Part shown: in pieces, positions 1 through 10,543 of the stretch
How positions within the stretch are numbered: position 1 is the first letter of the stretch
Layout of the letters: each line of letters starts with the position of its first letter
Assembly: GCF_019175385.1 (NCBI RefSeq)
Contig: NC_083345.1
Coordinates: forward strand, 8,347,205 to 8,411,204
Direction of reading: 5' to 3'
Length of the DNA: 64,000 nt
Source: Lycium barbarum
Taxonomy: Eukaryota; Streptophyta; Magnoliopsida; Solanales; Solanaceae
Notes under the pieces: model-generated
Seen by the model: the letters and a program-made list of their open reading frames with translations, nothing else
The model's database searches: none
Told to the model about the DNA's origin: nothing
Made by a program: the position numbers and the translations under genes

Positions 1-680
1 CTTTAAAATTTAGTCAATTTAATTCTTGAAAATTGAAAAGTGCCACATAAATTGGGACATTGGGAGTAACATAACTTGGAGTACTTCAGTACTTTGATTT
101 CTTTGTTGGAACTCGTGTCCATGACTTATTTGGATTGGTTCACTTGTTTAACTCGCCTGAATAAAGATCTTAAGTAGAAATAATTAAGATCGAGCTACAT
201 ATTTATGCACTAATTGGTCGCCGGATTTTGACATATTTTTTTTTGGTCTAATTGTATAGCGGATTATGAAGGATTTCTTGTCTGTTAGCAGATCTCCAAA
301 GAATTTCGCCCATCCTCCGTATACATCTATTTATATTGATGGAGGTCTCTTAGGAACACAATTTTTTATTTTTTTTTATTGTTGAAAAAAATGAAAAAGA
401 GAAATACCGTCTAAGTTTTTCTTGCCTTAGGCTAGCATCTCCACAGAGAACTTATGTAAGACTCCTATTGAGAGTACGCCCATGTCCACACATTTCTCGG
501 GATCTGCTTAAGTTCCCCAATACTGACTTCACAACAAGGCAAATTCATTGGAGTTGCAATTTTATTTGACAAAGGAAATGGTCATTGAAAAATATGTGGG
601 AGGTAGCTACTTTTACTAAAGGGTTCCATTTTAAATTCCCTTCATCCGAAATATATACAGTATAAACAAAGTCAAATCAA
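1..680. other. Non-coding flank, nothing recognised
   Basis: AT-rich sequence with no open reading frame of note, no tRNA-like structure and no transposon terminus that I could identify. It may be flanking intergenic DNA or an old degraded repeat. Confidence 0.5.
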
Positions 681-689
681 TTATATATG

Positions 690-825
690 GGGAAAAGGGT
701 TAAAAATACCCTCTACTTTGTTTTAATGGCTAAAAATATGCTCTATTACGATTTTAGGTCATTTATGCCCCTCCTGTGAGTAAAGTATTCAAATATATCC
801 CCCATTTGATGGAAATCCCTAAATT
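690..825. repeat. Orphan MULE-type terminal repeat (fragment)
   Basis: The stretch with GGGTTAAAAATACCCTC and CATTTATGCCCCTCC resembles the long terminal inverted repeats of plant Mutator-like elements, a style also seen in three complete elements later in this window. No matching inverted arm was found nearby. It is probably a truncated element cut by the CACTA-like insertion that starts just downstream. This is an inference from sequence style; no target duplication supports it. Confidence 0.3.
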
Positions 826-1116
826 GATGGCAAAGGACTAATACTTATTGCCACGGATTTTTTGTGTGTGTAGCTATATTGGTAATATTCTTTTGCCACA
901 AAGCATATGCTTGTAGCAAATGATCTTATTCTTTTACCACGACAAAAAAAAATAAAAAATGTAGCGAACTTTATGTTGTAGCCATAAGATGTTATGTTGT
1001 GGCAAAAGATTTAATTTTTTGCCACGAAAAATTAAATTTTATGGCTATTGTTATATTTTAGTTTCGTGGCAATAGAGCTTGTATTTAGGTATAACAATAC
1101 TAAAAACACAGCTTTT

Positions 1117-1530
1117 ACCGACCTCAAAAAACCGACCTCAGTTGAGGTCGGAAAAAAAACCGACCTCATGAGGTCGGTAAAGTCGTAATACGTATTTTTT
1201 AATTTTTTTAAAATTAAACCGACCTCATGAGGTCGGTAATATTGTACCAAAATTTGAAAAAATAATATACCGACCTCAGTAGGTCGGGAATTTATTTGAT
1301 GATAAATGTAAAATATTTTATTTTTTATTTAAAATAATACCGACCTCATGAGGTCGGTATATTTAATAATTTTATTTTTTATTTAAAATAATACCGACCT
1401 CGTGAGGTCGGTATTCTTTTAAATTAAAAATATATTTAATTTAAAAGAATACCGACCTCACAAGGTCGGTATTATTTTAAATAAAAAATAAAAAATATTT
1501 TACTTATACCGACCTCGTGAGGTCGGTATA
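1117..1530. repeat. Left subterminal array of CCGACCTC/GAGGTCGG palindromes
   Basis: About seven or eight copies of a palindrome, best form ACCGACCTCATGAGGTCGGT, are spaced roughly 50-60 bp apart. Variants at the centre include CTCGTGAG and CTCAGTTGAG, and single arms also occur. In CACTA elements, clustered subterminal motifs bind the element-encoded TNPA-like protein. That role is inferred here. The perfect dyads could also form hairpins. Confidence 0.75.
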
Positions 1531-1559
1531 ATCTGTCAAATAAAAACCCAGTCGTTCGT

Positions 1560-1710
1560 ATACTCGTTCCCATTTCTGCCTCTCTCTTCTCACTTCTCTC
1601 TCCCCCTCTCTCTCTAACCCTAGAAACTCCGGCGACGTCACCGCCGTTCCTGCCGGTCATCACACGCCACCACCGTCCCTACCCACGCCCACGTCGTCCA
1701 TCTTCTAGGT
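1560..1710 (+). other. 5'UTR-like first exon with splice donor inside the transposon
   Basis: A pyrimidine-rich TCTCTC stretch is followed by CTAACCCTAGAAACTCC and a GC-rich CGGCGACGTCACCGCCG segment, ending in TCTTCTAG|GTAAGC. This is what a plant 5' untranslated exon with a consensus splice donor looks like, and it contrasts sharply with the AT-rich surroundings. It may be the start of a transposase transcript whose coding exons are lost, or promoter-proximal sequence captured from a host gene. I could not identify the source gene. Confidence 0.4.
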
Positions 1711-1729
1711 AAGCCCTAACTTATCATTT

Positions 1730-2300
1730 GGTAAAGGTGAATACTTTGGTCTCCCAAGCTTTAGAAATTGGAACTATTGTCTGTTGGATTTAAGTTAGAA
1801 TAATCCTCATTTGACAGTTTAATTTTACCATTTATATGGCTGAAATGTTGATATGGGAACTGTATATATATGGCTGAAGTATTTCTTGTTGATTCTCTAA
1901 AATTTTCCCTTTATTTCAATTTGGTATATTTGTGTTGATTTGCCCTTAATGATTATTCTTATTTGTGAGATATTGGGTAATTTTTAGTTTGTTGAGTTTG
2001 GCAAAGGGAAATTCTTTGGGTTGTCAAATTTCTTGTTGATTCTCCAAATTGTTGTCTTTGTTTTAATTTGGTATTTGGTGCTGATTTTTGCTTGATGATT
2101 ATGTTTGGTGTGAGATACTGGGTAATTTTTAGTTTGTTGAGTTTGCTAAAGGTGAATTATTTGGTCTCCTTGCTTGAGAGGCTTTAGTTTTAGAAATTGG
2201 ACAATCCGTCTGTTGGATTTTAAGGTAGATTTCTTTTGACAGTATAATATGACTATGTATATGGCTGAAATATTGATATGGGAACTGTATCCATGTTAAA
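1730..2300. repeat. Imperfect direct duplication inside the CACTA
   Basis: Sequence at about 1731-1865 (AAGGTGAATACTTTGGTCTCC through ATTGATATGGGAACTGTA-like text) recurs at about 2149-2300. The linking segment GGGTAATTTTTAGTTTGTTG also occurs twice, near 1975 and 2120. This is an intron-like AT-rich region with a local duplication of about 420 bp offset. No coding content was seen. Confidence 0.6.
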
Positions 2301-3369
2301 TGAAGTTTGCAACTTTAGTATCTGCTTCCAGAAATTTTTATTTTTGCACGGTTTGCTCGAAGTTCTGATAGTTAAGTTAAAGAAAGAAGATCATCATGAA
2401 GTATTTTGCTACATATGGTTTTTCTAGAATAATGTTTTTGGACTCATAACTCGGATGTGGGGGTAACCTCAGGGTGACCTCATTGATGTAAAACTTACTC
2501 CAAACAGGTTGTGGATATATATAGCTTGTACCTCATAAGATTTATTATCAAAATACCAATGGGAGCTAGTGACTAAACACCTAATTTGTGTGAAGTCGTT
2601 CAGAATACGAGAGTCAAAATAGGGTATTTTTGCTTATTTTGTTTATGTTTGGAGACTAGCTTTAGTCTGATTCATTTGTTTCAATATACACTGTTTTTTA
2701 TTTGGTCCAATTTTGATTTATTTGCTTATACTAAATCACCTGTAGTGTTTTTTTCCAGAGGGCGACTTAAAAAGCCTATGTGGTGTTTGATAAAATGTCA
2801 GAACAGAGATACCGTCAAAAAAATTAATAGTACCTTTGAATCAAATTAATAATTACAAGTATTTCTCTATGTCAATTATATATCACTTGAACATTAGTAG
2901 TTTGACCAGTTTTAGTACCTTTTTTATGAGTTAGATTAGAGTCGTTTCACATGTTATCATTGCAGTGTTTTCTAGGAATAGATATATAGTAGGAACTAAG
3001 GAGTAGTAGGACTTGGAAGACAAATTAAGATAGAGTGAACTTTTGGTTGGGAAAATGGAGATAATGTAAAGGAATATAGGGAACTTATCCAAGCTTGAAG
3101 GTGCAGATAATTTATTTATTTTGTGGTGTATTATCTTCCATTCTTCACAAAATCTATTGAAGTATATCTGAAAATTAAAATATCCAGGAAACTAATTACA
3201 AGATAATTACTCGGTGATCAATTATGAATTTTAGCCTTATCTCTGTTTACTTCTTTTGTGCTATGGGGTTCTAAAGATTGATTCTTGATTGACGCGCTTA
3301 TTTTTTGTATTTGACGTTTGTTAATTTGATATATAGTTGTGTTAAGAAAGGGGAAGTTGAGTTTAGGGG

Positions 3370-4400
3370 AAGTTGAATGCATGTGGACTTTAAAGTCAAA
3401 GGTATGTCTTTTTTAAGATTGTTATGCACATTGAGAAGGGAAATAATGAGTAAAGCTGCCATGTTTATTGGTCTTTCTTCTTATATAAGGATCTGAATAT
3501 TTGGTTGACTTTTGTTCTTTCATGTTTCAGTATTGGATTTATATGTGTGCGCCCAATAGTTTTCTTCTTCTTTTTTGTTTTGTTGTTTCATTTTGCTATG
3601 GATTTCTAAACCTTTTATAGAAAATATATCTATGCATGTGGACTGTAAAGTCAAAGGTATGTCTTTTTAAGATTGTTATGCATATTGATAAGGGAAATAA
3701 TGGGTAAAGTTGCTATGGTGTTCTGTATATTTTCTGTTTATGGGGTAATAGGAAAATGGTTTTTTCCTTTTAATATTTGCAGAGTGGTGTTGTTGATGCA
3801 ATAAAGATCTGAATTTTTGGTTGACTTTTTCTTGATCTTTTGTTCTTTCATGTTTTAGTATTGGATTTATTTATGTGTATGCCCAGTAGTTTTCGTCTTG
3901 TTACAGTTTCATCTTGCTATTGATATCTAAATTTCCCTTTTTGGGTAAGGTGTATATGCTTGTTTGCTACTTTGGTTTAGATAAGGAATGTTCTACATAG
4001 TGAAAATCTTGAATGCATGTGGACTTTAAAGTCAAAGGTATGTCTTTTTAAGATTGTTATGCATAATACAAAGGGAAATAATGAGTAAAGTTGCAAACTT
4101 TATTGGTTTTCTGTATATTTCTGTTTATGGGTTGTGATAGGAAGCTGGGTTTTTTCTTCTAATATCCATGGAAGTTCTGTTGATAATAGCAACATTTGCA
4201 AAGTGGTGTTACTGATGCAATAAAGATCTGAATATTTGGTTAACTTTTTCCTGATCTTTTGTTCTTTCATGTTTCAGTATTGGATTTGTTTATGTGTATG
4301 CCAAGTAATTTTCTTCTTCTTATAGTTTAATTTTGCTTTTGATTTCTACATTTTCCTTGTTGGGTATTGTGTATATACTGGTTTGGTTAGATAATTGTGA
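3370..4400. repeat. Three imperfect tandem copies of about 330-400 bp
   Basis: The block containing GCATGTGGACTTTAAAGTC, GGTATGTCTTTTTAAG and GATTGTTATGCA appears at about 3378, 3632 and 4014. Each copy is followed 130-250 bp later by TTGTTCTTTCATGTTTCAG, TATTGGATTTA and GCCCAGTAGTTTTC-like text (about 3513, 3840 and 4259). The copies have diverged by small indels. The GTCAAAG|GTATGT junction in each resembles a splice donor, so this may be an amplified intron or exon edge of the captured gene. Confidence 0.7.
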
Positions 4401-4506
4401 AAATATGTACATCACTTGATTTGGAGGAGGTTCAGATTATACCGATTTTCATGGGAATACTTTTATATAACAGTGCCTGAAATGGTTAACCCGTGGTTCT
4501 CTTCAG

Positions 4507-5232
4507 GTACTGCATTACTGAAAGAGTAAATCTTCCTTTCCGTGTATTACGTTATCAAAGAATTAGACCGTACACGTACGGAAGTGAATGTTAAGGTTTG
4601 ATATGGAATGAATTTTGATTTGAAACATCAATCTGTGTTTATATGATTTACTATTGCTAACTTTGACTATTTTAATCTTAATCATGTAAAGCACATTCTT
4701 TTGCATTAAAGCTAGCTTCTTCAAAAACAGATCTTCAATATGGACAACTTGGTGCAAGATAAGAAAATTTCCGGGACAAACTGAGCGAACATTGAGTGCT
4801 GATGTTGAGCTAATGATTCCATCCCTCCTGAGAGACCTGATAACTGTGTTCGCTTAAGTTGACGATTTTCTTTATCCCTTGTATGGATCTTTTGGAGGGC
4901 TTTCTGTGGGGTGGGGTAAATTAATTTCGACAATGGCATTCTTTCCTTGTTTTGCAGTGGTTTATTCTATTGGCGCTAGAGTTCATGATGAATTTTTTGT
5001 GCTTTGCAGGTTCCCATGTTTACAGCATCTGGTTTGCGTGTTCGGTTTCTTAAGGTATGTTTGCCAAACCTACAATTCAATAGTGGTCTCCTTTTGGTAT
5101 GATATCTGCTTCATGTAAGTCAATTCTGTGCAGGTGTGGGAGAAGAGTGGCTACAACACAGTTGAGTGGGTTCGTTATATCACTAAAGCTGCTTCGTACG
5201 AGATAAGGTGCCAAGATGAAAGAACTACTTGA
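4507..5232 (+). pseudogene. Captured 3' exons of an AP-2 complex mu subunit gene
   Basis: Four exon-like pieces in order encode the C-terminal mu-homology domain of the AP-2 clathrin adaptor medium chain. Piece 1 (4507-4595) gives YCITERVNLPFRVL, then, after a 1-base frame change, ELDRTRTEVNVK. Piece 2 (about 4731-4818) gives KIRKFPGQTERTLSADVEL in a shifted frame. Piece 3 (5010-5054) gives VPMFTASGLRVRFLK, with AG and GTATGT splice edges. Piece 4 (5134-5232) gives VWEKSGYNTVEWVRYITKA and ends SYEIRC followed by six extra residues before TGA. In the family the protein ends at EIRC, so the normal stop appears mutated to CAA. Frameshifts, missing exons and a degraded second piece show it is not functional. 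The retained introns mean it was taken up as genomic DNA and did not arise by retroposition. AP-2 mu recognises tyrosine-based cargo signals in endocytosis; this copy cannot do so as it stands. Confidence 0.85.
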
Positions 5233-5282
5233 GTTGAGGTTGTCTTCGATTGATAGCCGGTGTAAAAATTAATCTTTTTGAG

Positions 5283-5500
5283 GGATGGAATCATACCAAC
5301 ACTTATGCACCGGATCCTGTCAGAACTTTAAATGTGCGTGGGCGAGAATAGTACTAGGATGGGTGACCCGCAGAGAGTTCTCATGTTTCATCTGTTACTG
5401 ACCCCAACTAGTTTGGAATTGAGCCGGAGCTTGATTATCTTCTTCTTTTTTTTTTTTTTTTTTTTTTTTTTTTGTGTGTGGTGGTGTTGTTGTTGTAAGT
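5283..5500 (+). mobile_element. 5S-rRNA-derived SINE (or 5S-bearing retroelement fragment)
   Basis: The stretch 5283-5396 follows plant 5S rRNA closely: GGATGGAATCATACCA, TTATGCACCGGATCC, GGGCGAGAATAGTACTAGG and ATGGGTGACC are all recognisable. Several bases of the internal control region around position 50-65 of the RNA are changed or deleted. Downstream comes CCCCAACTAGTTTGGAATTG, which resembles the 3' region of Au-like plant SINEs. A long T run and a GTTGTTGTTGT tail follow. A SINE headed by 5S rRNA with an Au-type tail fits best. A Cassandra-type TRIM, which also carries 5S sequence, is the alternative. A plain 5S gene is unlikely because the sequence is diverged and single-copy here. 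Confidence 0.65.
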
Positions 5501-5913
5501 GATTTGTGAGAACTGACAGGAGACCTTTGGTTAATACTTTTCTAGTCCTTTTTGCTTATTGTTGTTGGTTTGTTTGATATATTTTCCCACACAAATTACT
5601 GTATCTTTGTCTTGCTAGTTCCTGGAAATGAATTAGAAGCTATTTAACCTTCTATTAATTGAAATGTTTTCTTTTGGTTCTATCATATGTGGATTAATGA
5701 CAAGAGTTTGGAAAAGTTTGAAAAAAAAGTAGACTAAATCGTGTAACACTTCCTTTTTTAATTGTTGAAGTTGTTTAATATTTAATGTATTTGTATTAGT
5801 TTGGTGAATTGTTGGCAGCTATTTGAGTTGGTTTTAGTTGAGTATAAAATTGTTTTCAACTTGACAGGTGGGCAGTTGCAAAAGCAGCTAGATCCTATCA
5901 TTTTTTTTGCAGA

Positions 5914-6318
5914 ATACCGACCTCATGAGGTCGGTCTCCTGCAAAATATTTTCAGAAATTGTAAATTACCAACCTCATGAGGTCGGTTTCCTGCAAAATA
6001 TTCCTAGAAATTGAAAATTACCGACCTCATGAGGTCAGTTTTTTGCAAAATATTCTCAGAAACTGCAAATTACCGACCTCATGAGGTCGGTAATGATTTT
6101 GTAAAAAAAAAAATATATATTACGTCGGTAAATTAAAAAACTTTTATCTAGCTTAAAAATTTTACCGACCTCATGAGGTCGGTTTTTTGCGACCTCATGA
6201 GGTCGGTAAAATTTCCGACCCACTGTTTGCCGACCTAAGCTTGAGGTCGGTTTTGAGGTCGGTTTTTCGAGAAAACCGACCTCATGAGGTCGGTAATAGC
6301 CATTTTTTGAGGTCGGGA
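5914..6318. repeat. Right subterminal array of CCGACCTC/GAGGTCGG palindromes
   Basis: About seven copies of the same palindrome as in the left array, several perfect (for example near 6072, 6166 and 6280). The first three sit in a local tandem repeat with the spacer TGCAAAATATTCTCAGAAA and a unit of about 52 bp. Together with the left array this frames the nested CACTA element. Confidence 0.75.
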
Positions 6319-6639
6319 AATCCTCTTTTTTTAGTAGTGTAAATTCAAGAAATTCATAGCTATGAATTGAAGTACTTGCCACAAACATTTTCATATGTAG
6401 CTAAGGATCCATATTTTTTGCCACGAAGGATTTTATTTATTTGCTATGGGAAGTGAATATAGCAATGTTCTTATTACGTAAACAATTATGCATGCGTTTA
6501 GCTACAAATTTAGAAATTATATAGCTAAAAAGGGATGAATTTGCCACAAGCATTGTTAGTCACAATATTTTTTCTAGTGTAGCTAAGAAATAAAAAAAAA
6601 AATCTTGATTCCAAAATACATTTCAAGTTACACATAGTT

Positions 6640-8890
6640 GTATATTTAAATTGCAGAACTTCCACTATACAAAATTCGTCTATAACGCCAATTATAATAA
6701 TACTATCTTGCTTGGGACCAAAACCATAGAGTCTTCTGCTTTCTCTCTTTACACGGTCTCTCACTGCATCTTAGTTTGATCAATATCATTAGCTTGGTCG
6801 CTACTCTAATAATTCCACAAATCTACCTGTCAATTTTAGCAAAATAAGTTAATACTCATAATTCATAAAACATCTTCATTTTCATAATGAAAATTTTAGT
6901 ATAGCAAACCTCCAAATATTTCAGAAGACTCAATCTTTTGCACTAAAAATTTCAATGAAGGAACAAGCATCTCCTGAATCACATTTCAGAAGTTTCAACC
7001 AAAAATTAATAAGTTAATACTGGATACCAATCTAATAATAAACATAAAGATTTAAACTTTTCTCTTTCAAATTAACTAAGAAAAAGAATGAAGATGCTTC
7101 TGTGAAATCATAATAAACAGGAAGGGAAAAAGAAAGTAAAGAAATGCATAATTGTATACTCCTATGTGATAATGACAGAGCGAGATTAAAAAAGGAAAAG
7201 AATTAGTTGCGATAACTCTCTCTGTCCAACTCAAATTTCAACAATATCATTGATCTTGAGACCTACTCTCCACTTGAACATGAGTTTAGCAAAGAAAATC
7301 CAGCAAAAGAAGTTATTTTAGAGACAGAAACGCCCATTTTTTGGAACTTCTTCACTGAACTAAGACACAAAAAATTTAAAACACAAGAAAATTTCGTGTT
7401 AGAGATACCTATTTTCTTCCATCAATCTTTCCCAAAAAGTAAGGCAGAAGTATCAACTTCTTTGAAACTATTTTCTGGTTGAGAAGGGAGGAGGGGTACG
7501 GCGGCTGGTGGAAAAGAAAGTGAAGGCTAGGTTTTTAGCTAATTGCCGTACTTTTCTTGCTTTATTAGTACTATACATCATTTGCTTCTTTCTTACTCTC
7601 TACTCTATAATACATTAGTATTATACAACGATATATGTAATTAACAAATTATGGCTAAAATGTTACCTATTAAAACGCAAAATATGATTATAACTATTAA
7701 ATTTACATTACATAATATAGAATAAATTAACTATTTCCAAAAAATCTGATATTCTCAAATATACATTTGTCAAGTGTTATATAGTCCAAAAAATAAAAAT
7801 TATTAAAAATAATCAAGATACATAGCAACAAAGAAAACAGTTTCAAAGTTTACCAACAATTACAACTAATAGTTATTTAAAAATTCACATGTAATAATTT
7901 TAAAAATTGGAATTATGAATTGTTAGTATTCTACTTCAATTATATTAAATTTTTACTTTTTATTGTTTAATTAGATTTATAATAATTATTAAGTTATTAA
8001 ATTTAAATAGACCAAAAAATTATAACAAATAAAATATAATTAGTGATTTAAACTTAATTTTATACAAGCATATATTGTGATAAAACACATTATGAATCTG
8101 CTCGCGCACTCAAAACACTGAACTGAGTTCGTCATGACCTGATATTCATCGTGGTCAACTCCAATCGAATGATAAACATCTATAATTATACTAAAAATGT
8201 ATTGTTTCGACTTTTCGATATACAGTAATAGGTTTAAGTCAAATAATGATTCTCAAAATACCTGATCAAGATGAAGCTTGAGTTAGGATTAATGAAAATA
8301 ATTTTCTTTAAATTTGATATAATTAATTATTCAAAGTTAATTAGATATAACCTCTTATTTATTTAAATAATATTTGAAACTTATAACTTAGATCTTGTAA
8401 AATCTAATTGAATAGAAAGATGAACACTTCTCACTACACCAAGTCGATTTGCGAGGCAAGATAAAGCACCTCAAGGCTTACGCCTCACCCATATTAGGTA
8501 AGCTGTCTCACCTTGCGTCCTCACCTTTTAAGAAACTGGTTAGATAATTCATAATAAATTTTATTCTAGTTGTCATATTTATTTTCTATATTAAGCAGGA
8601 TAAAATTTGAATAAAAGAAAATTACTTATATTAGTATGATGCCATGTAAGAACTTGTTTTATGCTTCTTTTTTTTTCAATTTAGATATTAATTTGATGAA
8701 TATTTGATTTTATGATACCATATAAGAACTTGTTTATGCAAGCAATTATACCTATCGGAATGTAAAAATCTCTTAGAAATTATAGTCCATATACATATTT
8801 CTCTTTATCTCATTATAAAAAGTAGTTTCAACTAATTTATTATGATTATATTAGTACTATTTTTATGATAACTTCAATTGTAAGAAAAAA
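6640..8890. other. Interior of the outer CACTA-like element, no gene recognised
   Basis: AT-rich sequence. The stretch 6770-7330 contains a diverged duplication (ATCAATATCATTAGCTTGG near 6778 and ACAATATCATTGATCTTGA near 7240). Around 8440-8530 a GAGGCAAG...CTCAAGGCTTACGCCTCACC segment looks like a worn copy of the GGCG-rich repeat family found at 31.1 and 47.9 kb. No coding region can be supported. Confidence 0.5.
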
Positions 8891-9970
8891 TTGTTTAATG
8901 GCTAAAAGATACTATTTGTACAACAAATTCAACTAGCGGTTAAAAATATTGACTAGCTATGAAATTTTACCATAATAATAAATTTGTGGCTCTATCATTT
9001 TGTCTGACAAGTAATTGTAGCTATTGCGCCAACTATTGCCACAACTTTTTAGTACTAGAAGTAAAATATTTATTTAGCTATAATATTTTATTTAAATGAT
9101 TTTTGGTGGCTAAAAGGTTACTACTACTACAGTAAGCTTCAATCGTGGCAAAATTAATAATTAGCTACGAATTTTTGTTATAGCAAAAAAATCAGTGGCT
9201 AAATAATTTACTTACTACCACAATATTTTTGTAATTTGAAGCAAAAATATTTATTTATCTACATTCCGAAATATATTATGTAGCTACAACACTTTGTTTC
9301 AAATAATTTATTGTGGCAAAAATATTATTATTGCTACAGTTAATTTCAACTCGTGGGAAAAATTAATAATTAGCCACGAAATTTTGCTATAGCAAAAAAT
9401 TTGTGGCTATATCATTTAACTATTGCCACAAATTTTTATAACTTGAAGCAAAAATATTCATTTAGCTACAACATTTTGTTTCAAATAATTTATATTGGCT
9501 AAAAGGCGACTATTGCTTCAGTAAGTTTTAACTCGTGGCAAAAAATTAATAATTAGCAATCAAATTTTGTTATAAACAACTATCCGTGGCTATATCATTT
9601 AACTATTGCCACAATCTTTTATAACTTGAAGCAAAAATATATATTTAGCTCCAACATTTTGTTTCAAATAATTTATTGTAGCTAAAACATTACTATTGTT
9701 ACAGTAATTTTCAACTCGTAGCAAATATTAGTAATTAGCTACGAAATTTTGTTATAGCAATAGAGTTGTAGCTATTAAGGTAATTATTGCCACGTTTTTT
9801 AGCAATTATAGCAAAAATAAAGAATTAGCTTTGTCAATTTGATTTTCGTGGCTACCAAATTTTACGAATTCGTAGATACTACGAAATTTGAACTTTTGTG
9901 ACTATTGCTAGGTAATAGCTACGGATTTTAAATTCATAGCCTAGATATCGTAGCTATAGATACACTGTGT
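8890..9970. repeat. Subterminal tandem repeats, unit about 190-200 bp
   Basis: The motif ACTTGAAGCAAAAATATT followed by TTTAGCTACAACATTTTGTT recurs near 9055 (worn), 9232, 9431 and 9620. Within each unit are ATAGCAAAAAATTTGTGGC, AACTATTGCCACAA and TCGTGGCAAAAATTAATAAT. These are four to five diverged copies forming the right subterminal region of the outer CACTA-like element. Confidence 0.7.
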
Positions 9971-10543
9971 TGTAATGCCATTCGAAATTCATTTTTAGCA
10001 TAACCTTATCATGATATCACCATGTTCCCCATGCACGTAATCTTAAAAGAAGAACCAGAATTTATTAAAGAAAAACCATATATTCGAAATGTCGAATGTT
10101 TTCATCATCTAATTAAGTTTCTAACAAATTAAATGGCTACGATAGTATGATGAAGTTGCGATTGGTCATAACAAGAGACAAATTGTTTACTTTTAATAAA
10201 CATTTTCAGACAATAATACCTTTTTACCTTTGAAATGGCATCTCTTTGTGTTCATTTGACCTTTATTCTTTTCCTATCGATTCTTCATTAATTAGTCCTA
10301 CGGAACTTTGAATCAGTCAAAGGGGAATAATCATAAAGTGAATCACTCTTTATCGCACAGTGATTTCACTAAAAAAGGAACAGTTTAATTTTACGTGGCT
10401 AAACTTTCTATAGACTTCATATGCATTTGTTTTGTTTGTCCTATTTGTTTTGCTTTACTACATTATTTTTTGTTCCTGTTAGGTTTGTATGAGTAACGTT
10501 AGGTTTTCCACTTGCCTTCAAGCTATCTGCTTCTTTTTTCTTT

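Larger units (their letters stand above)
1095..6339. mobile_element. Nested CACTA-like transposon with gene fragments
   Basis: The left end reads CAATACTAAAAACAC and the right end, on the opposite strand, reads CACTACTAAAAAAAGAG, so the termini match as CACTA-type inverted ends. A 3-bp TAA target duplication flanks the element (1092-1094 and 6340-6342), as expected for this superfamily. Just inside each end is an array of CCGACCTCATGAGGTCGG palindromes. The body has no recognisable transposase. It holds a 5'UTR-like exon with a splice donor, internal duplications, decayed exons of an AP-2 mu gene and a 5S-derived SINE. It is best described as a non-autonomous, gene-capturing CACTA. It inserted into the subterminal region of an older CACTA-like element. 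Confidence 0.75.
830..9977. mobile_element. Outer CACTA-like element with TGCCAC/TAGCTA subterminal repeats
   Basis: Both flanks (about 860-1080 and 6350-6600, then 8890-9970) are packed with short motifs of the type TTGCCACGA, TCGTGGCAA and TAGCTA in both orientations, the usual look of CACTA subterminal regions. The right end reads, on the opposite strand, CATTACAACACAGTGTATC, close to the CACTACAA terminus of the superfamily. The left terminus is degraded and I could not place it exactly or find a 3-bp target duplication. No transposase coding sequence is visible, so the element is non-autonomous or gutted. A second CACTA element sits inside it at 1095-6339. The interior at 6640-8890 holds no gene that I recognise. 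Confidence 0.5.

Noticed and set aside
1117..1530. Regularly spaced palindromic repeats that resemble a CRISPR array
   Set aside because: The spacers are themselves repetitive and AT-rich, spacing varies, and a matching array lies at the other end of a transposon in plant nuclear DNA. It is a transposon subterminal repeat array.
4563..4939. Minus-strand frames of 64 and 72 codons
   Set aside because: They are antisense shadows of the AP-2 mu exon remnants, which read convincingly on the plus strand.
4805..5296. 15-bp inverted match ATGATTCCATCCCTC between an AP-2 mu exon remnant and the 5S start
   Set aside because: Too short to exclude chance, with no extension of the match on either side.
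5283..5396. A functional 5S rRNA gene
   Set aside because: Deletions and substitutions occur in the internal control region, there is only a single copy, and it is fused to a SINE-like tail.
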